This document shows positions 8,044-15,682 of a stretch of 41,882 nt of DNA, one piece after another. How positions within the stretch are numbered: the first letter of the stretch is position 1; each line of letters starts with the position of its first letter. The translations under genes and the position numbers were made by a program. The stretch lies in the NCBI GenBank assembly GCA_903911355.1, contig CAIWDD010000124.1, forward strand, positions 1 to 41,882. Reading direction: 5' to 3'. The stretch is from an uncultured Nodularia sp. GTDB lineage: Bacteria; Cyanobacteriota; Cyanobacteriia; Cyanobacteriales; Nostocaceae. The notes below the pieces were generated by a model, which was not told the DNA's origin, ran no database searches, and saw only the letters and a list, made by a program, of their open reading frames with translations.

Positions 8044-9558
8044 CTAAAATCCAGCCTGAATTTGTCTCGCTACTGTCAGCGCTGAGTAACTGACCCCAGC
8101 TGTACCTTCTCCTGGATGAGTTGAGTCACCTACTAACCATAAATTCTGGATGGGTGTACGATTGGCAAATCCAAAGGGTCCAAAGGTGGGTATTCTTTGA
8201 CCAATACCACCAACTATACCCCGATCGCGCCCCGTATAATGGGCAAAGGTGCGGGGTGTAGCAGCTTCTACATGAATAATGGTTTCTGGTTTGAGGTAGA
8301 AGTATTGGCCAAGACGAGCGATCGCATCTTCTGTATACTGTTGCTTTAACTGTTGATAATTCTCACCTTGCCACCAGGGTGTAGGATCGACAAATGATGA
8401 AGCGATAATTGTGGCTTTACCTTCGGGAGCGCGTCCATCTCCGGGATGACTCACGGAAACAAACAAAGAATTATTTTCACCAACCGGGCCGTTAATATCA
8501 TACAAAAATTGTAAATGGGGGGGACAACCGGGGGGAATAGCACTTATATCTACCCCTAAATAAACCACAAAGGCTCCCGAAGCTGGGGGTAATTTTTGCA
8601 CACGGTTTTGATAACCAGCTGGGGCTTTTTCTCCCAACAGTTGCACTAAATTCTGCACGGTGACGTTAGCAACTACATGATCTACTACTTCCCTCCAGAC
8701 TTCACCTGTTTTCTGGTTTCTAATGACTACAGCATTGGCTTGATCATTTTCTACCTGAATTTTTTCCACAGTATGGCGCATTAATAACTTACCACCATCT
8801 CGTTCCAAGGATGTCACCAGGCGATCGCTGAGTACCTGCATACTACCCTGGAGATGGAATAATCCTTGGGGTAATTGAGAGACACTCAACGCCGTTGCAG
8901 CATAGAGTAAAGCTGTCTCCTCCGCACTCACCTGGGAATACAGTTTTAATTGCAAATCTAAAAACGTCCTCAAACGCTGGTCTTTACCTAGTCCATAAAA
9001 CCTTAAAGCATCGCCCACAGTAAATAATGTATAGGGTACTGTAATGAATGTACTAGGACGCACCGCCTGAGCTAGTTGCCATAAATCCCACAAATTACGC
9101 GGTGGTAATACTGGGTCACGCCCTTGAAATTGCCAACTGGCCTCAAATAACACCGTCATCATCTGCCAAAAAGGTTCGCTACCAGGAAACTGTCTTTGGC
9201 GTTCCTCTCGCCATTTCTGGGGGTCACGCCAAACATTAATCGGTGTACTTTCTCCGGGTAAATACACAGCACAAGCAGGATCACAGGGTGTCGCATCTGG
9301 TAAGTCTATAGCTAATTCCGAGAATATGCGGTGATGAATTCCCCCCGGTTCTAACCCAGCAACCTGAGTCGCCCCCACATCGAAGGTAAATCCTTGACGT
9401 TTAAATGTAGAAGCACAACCCCCCGGAACCAAGGCCTGGTCGAGAACTAAAACACTGTAACCCCTATGGGCCAATAAAGCCGCCGCAGTCAGTCCGCCTA
9501 TACCTGCACCAATAACAGCAACGCGAGATTTAGTTTTGTGACTAGAAATATTGGTCAT
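8044..9558 (-). CDS. crtD: Carotenoid C-3',4' desaturase CrtD
   Basis: The 504-residue FAD-dependent oxidoreductase resembles phytoene-desaturase/CrtISO-type enzymes. It starts with the dinucleotide-binding motif VAVIGAGIGGLTAAALLAHRG (about 13-33) followed by LVLDQ and PGGCAST. The C-terminus carries the family signature NLWLVGDSTHPGEGTAGVSYSALTVARQI. Length and these motifs match the cyanobacterial CrtD that adds the 3',4' double bond in myxol-type carotenoids. The gene is divergent from the M16 peptidase gene with a 144-bp shared upstream region. Confidence 0.88.
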   Translation of the reverse strand: MTNISSHKTKSRVAVIGAGIGGLTAAALLAHRGYSVLVLDQALVPGGCASTFKRQGFTFDVGATQVAGLEPGGIHHRIFSELAIDLPDATPCDPACAVYLPGESTPINVWRDPQKWREERQRQFPGSEPFWQMMTVLFEASWQFQGRDPVLPPRNLWDLWQLAQAVRPSTFITVPYTLFTVGDALRFYGLGKDQRLRTFLDLQLKLYSQVSAEETALLYAATALSVSQLPQGLFHLQGSMQVLSDRLVTSLERDGGKLLMRHTVEKIQVENDQANAVVIRNQKTGEVWREVVDHVVANVTVQNLVQLLGEKAPAGYQNRVQKLPPASGAFVVYLGVDISAIPPGCPPHLQFLYDINGPVGENNSLFVSVSHPGDGRAPEGKATIIASSFVDPTPWWQGENYQQLKQQYTEDAIARLGQYFYLKPETIIHVEAATPRTFAHYTGRDRGIVGGIGQRIPTFGPFGFANRTPIQNLWLVGDSTHPGEGTAGVSYSALTVARQIQAGF

Positions 9559-9702
9559 TGATATTTATCTTTATAATTCTTAATATTACTACTTATAATT
9601 TTACTTCATCTGCGAAAAAAAAGCCGCGTGAAATTCATCACCTAAACAGTTTCCTCAAGATACAGATGAAAATTAGTAGATAAGATGAAAGAGTAAAAAG
9701 CC

Positions 9703-10995
9703 GTGACTCCCCTACCACCCATGACCTCAACTCTGGCAAAATTCCCTCGGATAAACGCCCCCACACTCCACCAATTACCCAATGGTTTAACCATAGTCGC
9801 AGAGCAAATGCCAGTAGAAGCTGTAAATCTCAGCTTGTGGATCAAAGTAGGCTCGGCGGTAGAATCTCATAGGATTAATGGCATGGCTCACTTTTTAGAG
9901 CATATGGTTTTTAAAGGCACTGACCGATTAGCAAGCGGTGAGTTTGAACGTCGAATTGAAGAACGGGGTGCTGTGACTAATGCAGCCACTAGCCAAGATT
10001 ACACTCATTACTACATAACCACTGCTCCCAAAGACTTTGTAGAGCTAGCGCCATTACAAATAGATGTAGTCCTTAATGCCAGTATTCCTGATGATGCCTT
10101 TGAACGGGAGCGTTTAGTGGTTTTAGAAGAAATTCGCCGTTCTGAAGATAACCCCCAGCGGCGGACATTCAGAAGAGCAATGGAGACGGCTTTTGAGCAT
10201 TTACCCTATCGCCGTCCAGTATTGGGACCAGAAGGGGTAATTTCTCAACTCCAAGCCCAACAAATGCGCGACTTTCACGCAACTTGGTATCAACCCCAGT
10301 CGATTACCGCTGTGGCTGTGGGTAATTTACCCGTAGAAGAATTAATTGCAACTGTAGCTGAGGGATTTAGTCATAGTGAACACAGAGCAATTAATACTCA
10401 ACAGTTAAGAGTTAATCCTGAACCTGCGTTTACAGAAATTGTGCGTCGGGAATTTGTCGATGACAGTCTTCAGCAAGCACGTTTAGTCATGGTGTGGCGG
10501 GTTCCAGGGTTGGGACAGCTAGATGATATTTATGGGTTGGATGTTTTGGCGGGTATTTTGGGACATGGACGCACATCAAGACTGGTGCGAGATTTGCGGG
10601 AAGAACGGGGACTGGTAAGTTCTATTAGTGTTAGTAATATGACTAATCAGTTACAAGGGACATTCTATATTACCGCTAAATGTGCTGTGGAAAATTTACC
10701 AGCTGTGGAGGAGGCGATCGCCCAACATATCCGCATACTACATACAGAGTTAGTTTCAGAAGCAGAAATTGCTCGGGTGCAGCGGCGGGTAGCTAATAGG
10801 TATATATTTGGTAACGAAACCCCAAGCGATCGCGCTGGTTTATATGGTTACTATCAATCTATGATAGGAAAGTTAGAACCTGCTTTTAATTATCCCTATC
10901 ATATTCAATCCCAAGATACCACTGACTTAATGCGATCGGCAAAACAGTATCTTTCTCCCGATGCTTATGGGGTAGTGATCTTAAAACCCTACTAA
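9703..10995 (+). CDS. M16-family zinc metallopeptidase
   Basis: The 430-residue protein has the inverted zinc motif HFLEH at residues 63-67 (AHFLEHMVFKGT) and the downstream acidic helix (VVLEEIRRSEDNP) that supplies the third ligand. This places it with the mitochondrial-processing-peptidase/PqqL-like M16 proteases. It is a single-chain half-length M16 protein with an intact active site. The given start is a GTG at 9703; an ATG at 9721 (residue 7) is equally plausible. No clear ribosome-binding site decides between them. A kinase-like gene follows after 4 nt. Confidence 0.92.
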   Translation: MTPLPPMTSTLAKFPRINAPTLHQLPNGLTIVAEQMPVEAVNLSLWIKVGSAVESHRINGMAHFLEHMVFKGTDRLASGEFERRIEERGAVTNAATSQDYTHYYITTAPKDFVELAPLQIDVVLNASIPDDAFERERLVVLEEIRRSEDNPQRRTFRRAMETAFEHLPYRRPVLGPEGVISQLQAQQMRDFHATWYQPQSITAVAVGNLPVEELIATVAEGFSHSEHRAINTQQLRVNPEPAFTEIVRREFVDDSLQQARLVMVWRVPGLGQLDDIYGLDVLAGILGHGRTSRLVRDLREERGLVSSISVSNMTNQLQGTFYITAKCAVENLPAVEEAIAQHIRILHTELVSEAEIARVQRRVANRYIFGNETPSDRAGLYGYYQSMIGKLEPAFNYPYHIQSQDTTDLMRSAKQYLSPDAYGVVILKPY

Positions 10996-10999
10996 GAAA

Positions 11000-11860
11000 A
11001 TGTGGACTGAAATTGATACCCATATTAGCCAAGTCACCGGCAAAAAATTTCAAACTCAGCACCAGCGCGGTGTTAGTGGTGGCTGTATTAATCAAGGTTA
11101 TGCTATTTCTGATAGAGATTTAACTTACTTTGTGAAGCTCAATCAAGCATCTCAAGTGGGGATGTTTGAAGCTGAGGCCCTGGGCTTACAGGAAATACTA
11201 GTTACAAATACCATTCTTGTACCTCAACCCATTTGTTGGGGTACTGCTGGTAATTATAGCTATATCGTTTTGGAATGGCTGGAAATGGGAGGCGATAACG
11301 GTAAGTGGGAAGAAATGGGGCGCAGACTAGCAGCAATGCACAAAGCCATTAGTAATAAAGGTTTTGGATGGAAAATTAATAATACTATCGGTTCCACGCC
11401 TCAAATCAATACTTGGACAGGAGACTGGGCAGAATTTTATACCAAATATCGTTTAAATTATCAATTTCAATTAGCTAGGCGACGGGGGGGTAATTTTCCT
11501 CAACAAGATAGACTACTGGCGGCTATTCCTGATTTATTAGCAGGTCATCAAGTAGAACCATCCTTAGTACATGGTGATTTATGGGGTGGGAATGCTGGTT
11601 TTACTCTGTCAGGAGAACCTCTGATATTTGACCCAGCTACTTATTTTGGCGATCGAGAAGTTGACATTGCCATGACAGAATTATTTGGTGGCTTTCCCCC
11701 TGGGTTTTACCAAGGTTATAACCAAGTGTTTCCTTTACAGCCAGGTTATCAGCAAAGAAAAACCCTCTATAACCTCTATCACATTCTCAATCACTTCAAT
11801 TTATTTGGCGGTGGTTATGGTTCCCAAGCCAATCGGATGATTGCGCAGATTTTAGGATAA
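11000..11860 (+). CDS. Fructosamine/ketosamine-3-kinase family protein
   Basis: The 286-residue protein has the fructosamine-kinase layout: a small nucleotide-binding lobe (GVSGGCINQGYAI, YFVKLN), the hinge YIVLEWLEMG, the catalytic loop HGDLWGGN at 191-198 and the metal-binding DPATYFGDREVDIAMTELFGG. Family members phosphorylate sugars attached to protein amines so that glycation can be reversed. The gene begins 4 nt after the peptidase stop, so the two form an operon. Confidence 0.92.
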   Translation: MWTEIDTHISQVTGKKFQTQHQRGVSGGCINQGYAISDRDLTYFVKLNQASQVGMFEAEALGLQEILVTNTILVPQPICWGTAGNYSYIVLEWLEMGGDNGKWEEMGRRLAAMHKAISNKGFGWKINNTIGSTPQINTWTGDWAEFYTKYRLNYQFQLARRRGGNFPQQDRLLAAIPDLLAGHQVEPSLVHGDLWGGNAGFTLSGEPLIFDPATYFGDREVDIAMTELFGGFPPGFYQGYNQVFPLQPGYQQRKTLYNLYHILNHFNLFGGGYGSQANRMIAQILG

Positions 11861-11917
11861 ATTTCACTGGAGAGTCGAAGACCTCTGAAGATGGGGATGA
11901 TGTTATGAGAGTGGGAT

Positions 11918-12784
11918 TTAACTTGTGGTTTCAATATCGTATAACTTGCAGAGATTGCGAACTTTTTCCTTGAGGCGATCGCGCACATTCTCAGGTAGAA
12001 TTACTACACAGTCTGGACCGTATTGCATCACCTCCCGGCTAAACCAAAAGGTATTTGATACCGTCCTCACAACTCGCCTCACCCCTGGTTGATCTGGTAA
12101 CCATTCATTGATGTGATCTTCCGGTTTGGCTTGATAACCAAAGGCCAATCCGCCAAATATATGTATTTCCACCTCTATTGTATCTAACTGAGAATGCCAA
12201 TTACCAGGGATGGAAGTTACAGCCGCATCTGTAATTCTATCTAAGCGTAAAGTCCAGTTATGAATCAGCTCAGGGATATCAGAGTTTCCTTCTGTTTCCT
12301 CACACCAGCAGTTAAGATATTGGCGCTTTTCCTGGGGGGTAATTCGAGCATGGCGCACCGTAAAATTCAGTACGCGCCCTGCTGCATCTTGGTAGGAAAG
12401 CTGAAATGGTTGCTGTCGCAGAATGTAGTTATCTATTTGTAACCGCCAAGGTGGGGGGAGATTTTCTAAAAAAGCTTGTATTTCTGTCCGCAATGGTACT
12501 GACAGTTCGCTGCGTTCTAGAAGTAAGTTAGCAATAATTTGGGCTTGTTCTACTTGTCCAATGTCGGTTAATGCACCTATACAGCGATGTAATGCTCTAA
12601 TCCTGTCTTCTGTCCAATTGTTATTGTTACCAATGCGTAACTTACGTTGGGCTATAGCTTCTATGAGCTTGGATATGTTCGGGCGATTTCCCCACATCAT
12701 ACCAAATTGCAGAGCTATGGCTTCCAGTTCTGCCTTGTCCCGATCCTTTAAAGACAGAGTTATAGACTGACCTTTCCGACTCAT
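11918..12784 (-). CDS. WYL-domain regulator of the I-D CRISPR locus
   Basis: From the ATG at 12782-12784 the protein has 288 residues. An in-frame start at 12841 would add 19 and one at 12910 would run into cas3'. The N-terminus (MSRKGQSITLSLKDRDKAELEAIALQFG) and an ISKLIEAIAQRKL segment look like a DNA-binding helix unit. The middle and C-terminal part (LSYQDAAGRVLNFTVRHARI...YLNCWCEE...LRLDRITDAAV) is a WYL domain, a ligand-sensing fold. In cyanobacterial I-D loci a WYL protein (Sll7009 in Synechocystis) sits divergently next to cas3' and represses CRISPR expression. The same gene order is seen here. A direct repeat in the divergent promoter is a candidate operator. Confidence 0.85.
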   Translation of the reverse strand: MSRKGQSITLSLKDRDKAELEAIALQFGMMWGNRPNISKLIEAIAQRKLRIGNNNNWTEDRIRALHRCIGALTDIGQVEQAQIIANLLLERSELSVPLRTEIQAFLENLPPPWRLQIDNYILRQQPFQLSYQDAAGRVLNFTVRHARITPQEKRQYLNCWCEETEGNSDIPELIHNWTLRLDRITDAAVTSIPGNWHSQLDTIEVEIHIFGGLAFGYQAKPEDHINEWLPDQPGVRRVVRTVSNTFWFSREVMQYGPDCVVILPENVRDRLKEKVRNLCKLYDIETTS

Positions 12785-12789
12785 ATTTG

Positions 12790-12875
12790 TACGGACACTT
12801 TTATCCAGATATATCTTGCTAACATCTATTTTGCATGGCATGATCAGAAATAACAACAGTTTACGGACACTATTT
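12790..12875. promoter_or_regulatory. Divergent WYL/cas3' promoter with direct-repeat candidate operator
   Basis: The motif TACGGACACT occurs twice in the same orientation, at 12790-12799 and 12862-12871. Each copy is followed by a T/A-rich TTTTA or ATTTA. Start-to-start spacing is 72 bp, close to seven helical turns. One copy lies just upstream of the WYL start and the other just upstream of the cas3' start. Binding of a WYL dimer at both could repress both genes. The operator role is inference. Confidence 0.45.
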
Positions 12876-12881
12876 AAGTGA

Positions 12882-15041
12882 ATGTCGGCAGATTGCAAAA
12901 TTACTCTCAAGCCTGTTTACTCTCAAACCGTCCCCACACCTGACGGCGTGAAATTACCTGAAAATTGGTCACTTTCTTGGCATCAATTAGCTACCTTAGA
13001 AGCACTACGGAATCCAAATATTGACGTAGTGTTCAACACAGCTATGACAGGCGACGGTAAAAGTTTAGCGGCTTATTTAGAAGTGATTCAAGGTCAATCT
13101 TCCGCCATTGGACTTTACCCCACTAACGAACTTGCACGAGACCAAGAAACACAAATTAGAGGATATATTGCCCAACTTCAACCAGAAAATGAGCCGCGTG
13201 TAGCTAAATTAAGCGGGGCTGACTTAGAAATTTATGCTGAAAATGAAGGACTAAAAAAAGCGGCCGCTATTTCAACTCTGGCAAATCAAAGAGAAGTATT
13301 ACTGACTAATCCTGATATCTTTCACTATTTGCATAGAGGTGCTTATATAAGTCCGGTTGATAGCCCAGATAAATTATGGGGTAGCATTGATAAAGATTTT
13401 GGCTTATTTATTTTTGATGAATTTCATGTCTTTACAGCCCCCCAAATTGCCAGTGTAATTAATACAATGTTGTTAATTCGCTGTACAAATCGGCGTAAAA
13501 AATTTCTCTTTCTCTCAGCTACACCAGATCCAAACTTAATTAGCAGACTGCAACAAGCAGGATTTCGCTGTCAATTTATCAATCCCATTGCCGAAAATAA
13601 ATATCAATTTCCGTCAACACCAGAAGAACAACAGCAACTGCAAACACAACGCTGGCGACAGGTAGCCAGAACAATAACCCTCAATCTTATTCCTTTAGAA
13701 CCTAGTTCTAAAGCTTCGGAAATTTGGCTCAAAGAAAATAGTGATTTAATTTTATCTCAGTTTCAAAATTCTCCTGGTAGTAAAGGAGCAATTATTCTCA
13801 ACTCCATTGCAGCAGTCAAGCGGTTAACGGCATTTTTTCAGGAATTTTTGCAGCCTTATCATCTAACAGTAGGAGAAAATACCGGACTTTCTGGAAAGGA
13901 AATAAAAGAACGCAGTCTCATAGCTGATTTAGTTATCGGTACCAGCACAATTGATGTGGGAGTTGATTTTAAAATCAATTTTCTGATGTTTGAATCATCA
14001 GATGCAGGTAACTTTATTCAACGGTTGGGGCGGTTAGGTAGACATGATGGCTATGAGAAAGATGGTCAAATGATTAAGTTTAATCACTTTACAGCTTTTG
14101 CCCTTGTGCCTAAATTTTTAGGAGAACGTTTATTTCAGGGAGATTCACCACCCTTACAGGTAGATGGTACTTATAAGCGCCCATTTTTTCACAGCATAAT
14201 TAATGATCACTATAGAAAAATCAATGATTTTAATGGTTATTATCGCCGCTGGGCTACTGTACAATCATTTTGGCTATGTTACCAATTGAGCCATGACACA
14301 ATTAAACAACAGTATGCCCAAAGCGGACAAAAATTTCAAAAAGCCTGTGAGCAAGTATTTAACAACAGCTTCACATCCATAGCTGAAGATATTAAGCAAT
14401 GGGCGGAAGACTGGAAAGCAATTTCAGATAAACCAGGTAATCCCATTGCTGAAGAAGCTGTTAGTTTTCGGGGTTCTAGTCCCTTGCAATGTGGTTTGTA
14501 TGACTTAACGGAAGAAAACCCAGTAGACAGGTTTAAAACCTACGATTTACCAGGTATTTTGAGCAATTTAGACATTGAAATGTGGACAGAGGCAGGATTT
14601 ATGCGGACACTCACAGAAACCGCACAACGCACAGAGCAACCCATAGCCAAAGGTAGATTTGCTCATTGTCTCGCATTTATAAAGTTGCGTTCCTACCGTG
14701 AGGAACGACTGAACTGGAAATTTACCTATCCGGGAGACTTACAACCAATAGCGGAGACTGGGAAAGTTCAGGTTTTAACTGGGGTGGAAATTTCCCAACC
14801 CGACAATAAATGGATCAGTGCAATTAACAAACCCCTCAAAACACAGGGTTTAGTTGCTTACATCATTCGTAGACCCGTGTCGGAAGTGCGGATGCGGTTA
14901 CGACTACCAATGCACTTTCAGATTTACCCCATTTGCGACCAGTACAGCTTTCATGATGCTACCGCACCTTATGCGATCGCTTTTGGTCAGTCAGCACTGT
15001 TGCTAGATACCCTCAGTTATCACTTGAAAAGCAAAGGATGA
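12882..15041 (+). CDS. cas3': Type I-D CRISPR helicase Cas3'
   Basis: The 719-residue superfamily 2 helicase has Walker A at 54-61 (AMTGDGKS), the DExH box DEFH at 179-182, motif III SAT at 212-214 and C-terminal helicase motifs (IGTSTIDVGVDFKINFL, NFIQRLGRLGRH). It lacks an HD nuclease domain, as expected for I-D, where the HD nuclease is carried by Cas10d. It unwinds DNA once the effector has formed an R-loop. The reading frame is intact. It ends 17 nt before the mini-array repeats, which would be transcribed towards it. Confidence 0.93.
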   Translation: MSADCKITLKPVYSQTVPTPDGVKLPENWSLSWHQLATLEALRNPNIDVVFNTAMTGDGKSLAAYLEVIQGQSSAIGLYPTNELARDQETQIRGYIAQLQPENEPRVAKLSGADLEIYAENEGLKKAAAISTLANQREVLLTNPDIFHYLHRGAYISPVDSPDKLWGSIDKDFGLFIFDEFHVFTAPQIASVINTMLLIRCTNRRKKFLFLSATPDPNLISRLQQAGFRCQFINPIAENKYQFPSTPEEQQQLQTQRWRQVARTITLNLIPLEPSSKASEIWLKENSDLILSQFQNSPGSKGAIILNSIAAVKRLTAFFQEFLQPYHLTVGENTGLSGKEIKERSLIADLVIGTSTIDVGVDFKINFLMFESSDAGNFIQRLGRLGRHDGYEKDGQMIKFNHFTAFALVPKFLGERLFQGDSPPLQVDGTYKRPFFHSIINDHYRKINDFNGYYRRWATVQSFWLCYQLSHDTIKQQYAQSGQKFQKACEQVFNNSFTSIAEDIKQWAEDWKAISDKPGNPIAEEAVSFRGSSPLQCGLYDLTEENPVDRFKTYDLPGILSNLDIEMWTEAGFMRTLTETAQRTEQPIAKGRFAHCLAFIKLRSYREERLNWKFTYPGDLQPIAETGKVQVLTGVEISQPDNKWISAINKPLKTQGLVAYIIRRPVSEVRMRLRLPMHFQIYPICDQYSFHDATAPYAIAFGQSALLLDTLSYHLKSKG

Positions 15042-15058
15042 GATATGGATTGTTTAAG

Positions 15059-15170
15059 GTTGCAATCCCTGATAGGGATTTTCAGCACTGATTTACAGTG
15101 GGAGGGCGTTAGCCTGCAAGTGCAGCAAGAGAAGTTTCAATCCCTGATAGGGATTATTGGTTACCCTCTT
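15059..15170 (-). CRISPR. Two-repeat mini-CRISPR between cas3' and cas10d
   Basis: Read on the minus strand, repeat B (15170 to 15134), a 38-nt spacer (15133 to 15096) and repeat A (15095 to 15059) lie 75 nt apart start to start, matching a 37-nt repeat plus one spacer. Both repeats contain the perfect hairpin AATCCCTATCAGGGATT and end in ATTGAAAC (B) or ATTGCAAC (A), the expected 8-nt crRNA handle. Their 5' 14-16 nt have diverged from each other and, in A, from the repeat at 22645. The spacer begins TTCTCTTGCTGCACTTG and shows a partial match to DNA just upstream (15214-15230). It could be a worn array, but its promoter and target fit a dedicated guide RNA of the CreA/CreR kind. Confidence 0.75.
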
Positions 15171-15176
15171 TGTTCA

Positions 15177-15206
15177 ATTATATAGAAATCCGTTCTAGAA
15201 AATCAA
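15177..15206 (-). promoter_or_regulatory. Promoter abutting the mini-array
   Basis: On the minus strand, TTGATT (15206-15201) and TATAAT (15182-15177) are separated by 18 bp, a good sigma70-like promoter with a perfect -10. Transcription should start near 15170, the first base of repeat B. There is therefore no leader region of the sort that drives spacer acquisition. Position and strength suggest the mini-array is expressed as a short independent RNA. Confidence 0.6.
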
Positions 15207-15210
15207 ACTA

Positions 15211-15230
15211 GTCTTCTAATGCTGAACTTG
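15211..15230 (+). promoter_or_regulatory. PAM-flanked self-target of the mini-array spacer
   Basis: GTC at 15211-15213 is followed by TTCTAATGCTGAACTTG (15214-15230). This matches the first 17 spacer nucleotides, TTCTCTTGCTGCACTTG, at 14 positions. The mismatches fall at spacer positions 5, 6 and 12, and pairing ends at 18. Positions 6, 12 and 18 are the flipped-out, non-pairing bases in Type I R-loops, so only position 5 is a true seed mismatch. GTH is the reported I-D PAM. A full-length footprint would reach about 15251 and cover the promoter below. Partial pairing would favour binding over cleavage. Confidence 0.6.
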
Positions 15231-15237
15231 ATAAACT
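15229..15237 (+). promoter_or_regulatory. Candidate extended -10 promoter under the self-target
   Basis: TGATAAACT resembles an extended -10 element (TGnTATAAT) with the key A2 and T6 of the hexamer kept. No good -35 is seen at the right distance, which is usual for extended -10 promoters. Transcription would begin near 15244 and read towards the 62-residue ORF and cas10d. The element overlaps the end of the spacer-matching site. Assignment is tentative. Confidence 0.35.
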
Positions 15238-15387
15238 ATGTTAAGGTCTATTTGGTGGGGTAAGCCTTCAAGTCCAAAGAGAGAGAGTCGCTGTTCCGAT
15301 CCTTGTATTCGTACCGCGTCAAGTCCGATTTGCACCTTAAAGGATAAACCACCATTCAAAACTTCTACCTCTAGAGGAGATAAAAAA

Positions 15388-15576
15388 ATGAATGGTGAAC
15401 AATTAGTTCTCTTTAATGTATACCTTTACACAGTTGATCCGATTTCTCCAGCCAATACTCAAGAGTTTGACGTTCAACAAGTCCAAAGCTATGAAGAATG
15501 GGAGCAACTAGAACTAAACCTATTCCCACAACAATCTCATCTAATTCCTAGAAAGTTATTGATATTGGCTGCGTAA
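15388..15576 (+). CDS. 62-residue acidic ORF between mini-array and cas10d
   Basis: The ATG at 15388 has a good ribosome-binding site (AGGAG, 15375-15379, 8-nt spacing) and gives MNGEQLVLFNVYLYT...EEWEQLELNLFPQQ...LLILAA. The same frame stays open up to an ATG at 15238, but that start would coincide with the predicted promoter and lacks a ribosome-binding site. The protein is small and acidic with no membrane segment or known domain. Its QLVLF motif near the N-terminus echoes QLDLF at residues 13-17 of Cas10d. It lies directly downstream of the mini-array's target, so it is the first candidate for a gene controlled by the guide. Function unknown. Confidence 0.6.
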   Translation: MNGEQLVLFNVYLYTVDPISPANTQEFDVQQVQSYEEWEQLELNLFPQQSHLIPRKLLILAA

Positions 15577-15585
15577 GTTAACTTA

Positions 15586-15618
15586 GGGGGCGAATAATTG
15601 ATGATTTCAAAAGCCCCC
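15586..15618 (+). terminator. GC-rich hairpin upstream of cas10d
   Basis: GGGGGC (15586-15591) pairs with GCCCCC (15613-15618) around a 21-nt loop, 10 nt after the stop of the 62-residue ORF. It lacks a T-run, so it is at best a weak terminator or an RNA processing/stability element separating the small ORF from cas10d. Confidence 0.4.
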
Positions 15619-15621
15619 AGT

Positions 15622-15650
15622 TTGATAACAATATCTTCCTTACCTACAAC
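15622..15650 (+). promoter_or_regulatory. Candidate cas10d-proximal promoter
   Basis: TTGATA (15622-15627) and TACAAC (15645-15650) are 17 bp apart, 33 nt before the cas10d ATG. If it is active, the effector operon has its own promoter and would be only partly controlled by the mini-array site upstream. Confidence 0.3.
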
Positions 15651-15682
15651 CAATAATTAGTCAATTTCATTATTTGTAGATC

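Noticed and set aside
15238-15387. Extended 112-residue reading of the small ORF from ATG 15238
   Set aside because: The ATG falls at the predicted promoter and has no ribosome-binding site, while ATG 15388 has a strong one. The upstream part is Ser/Arg/Cys-rich and does not look like a folded protein.
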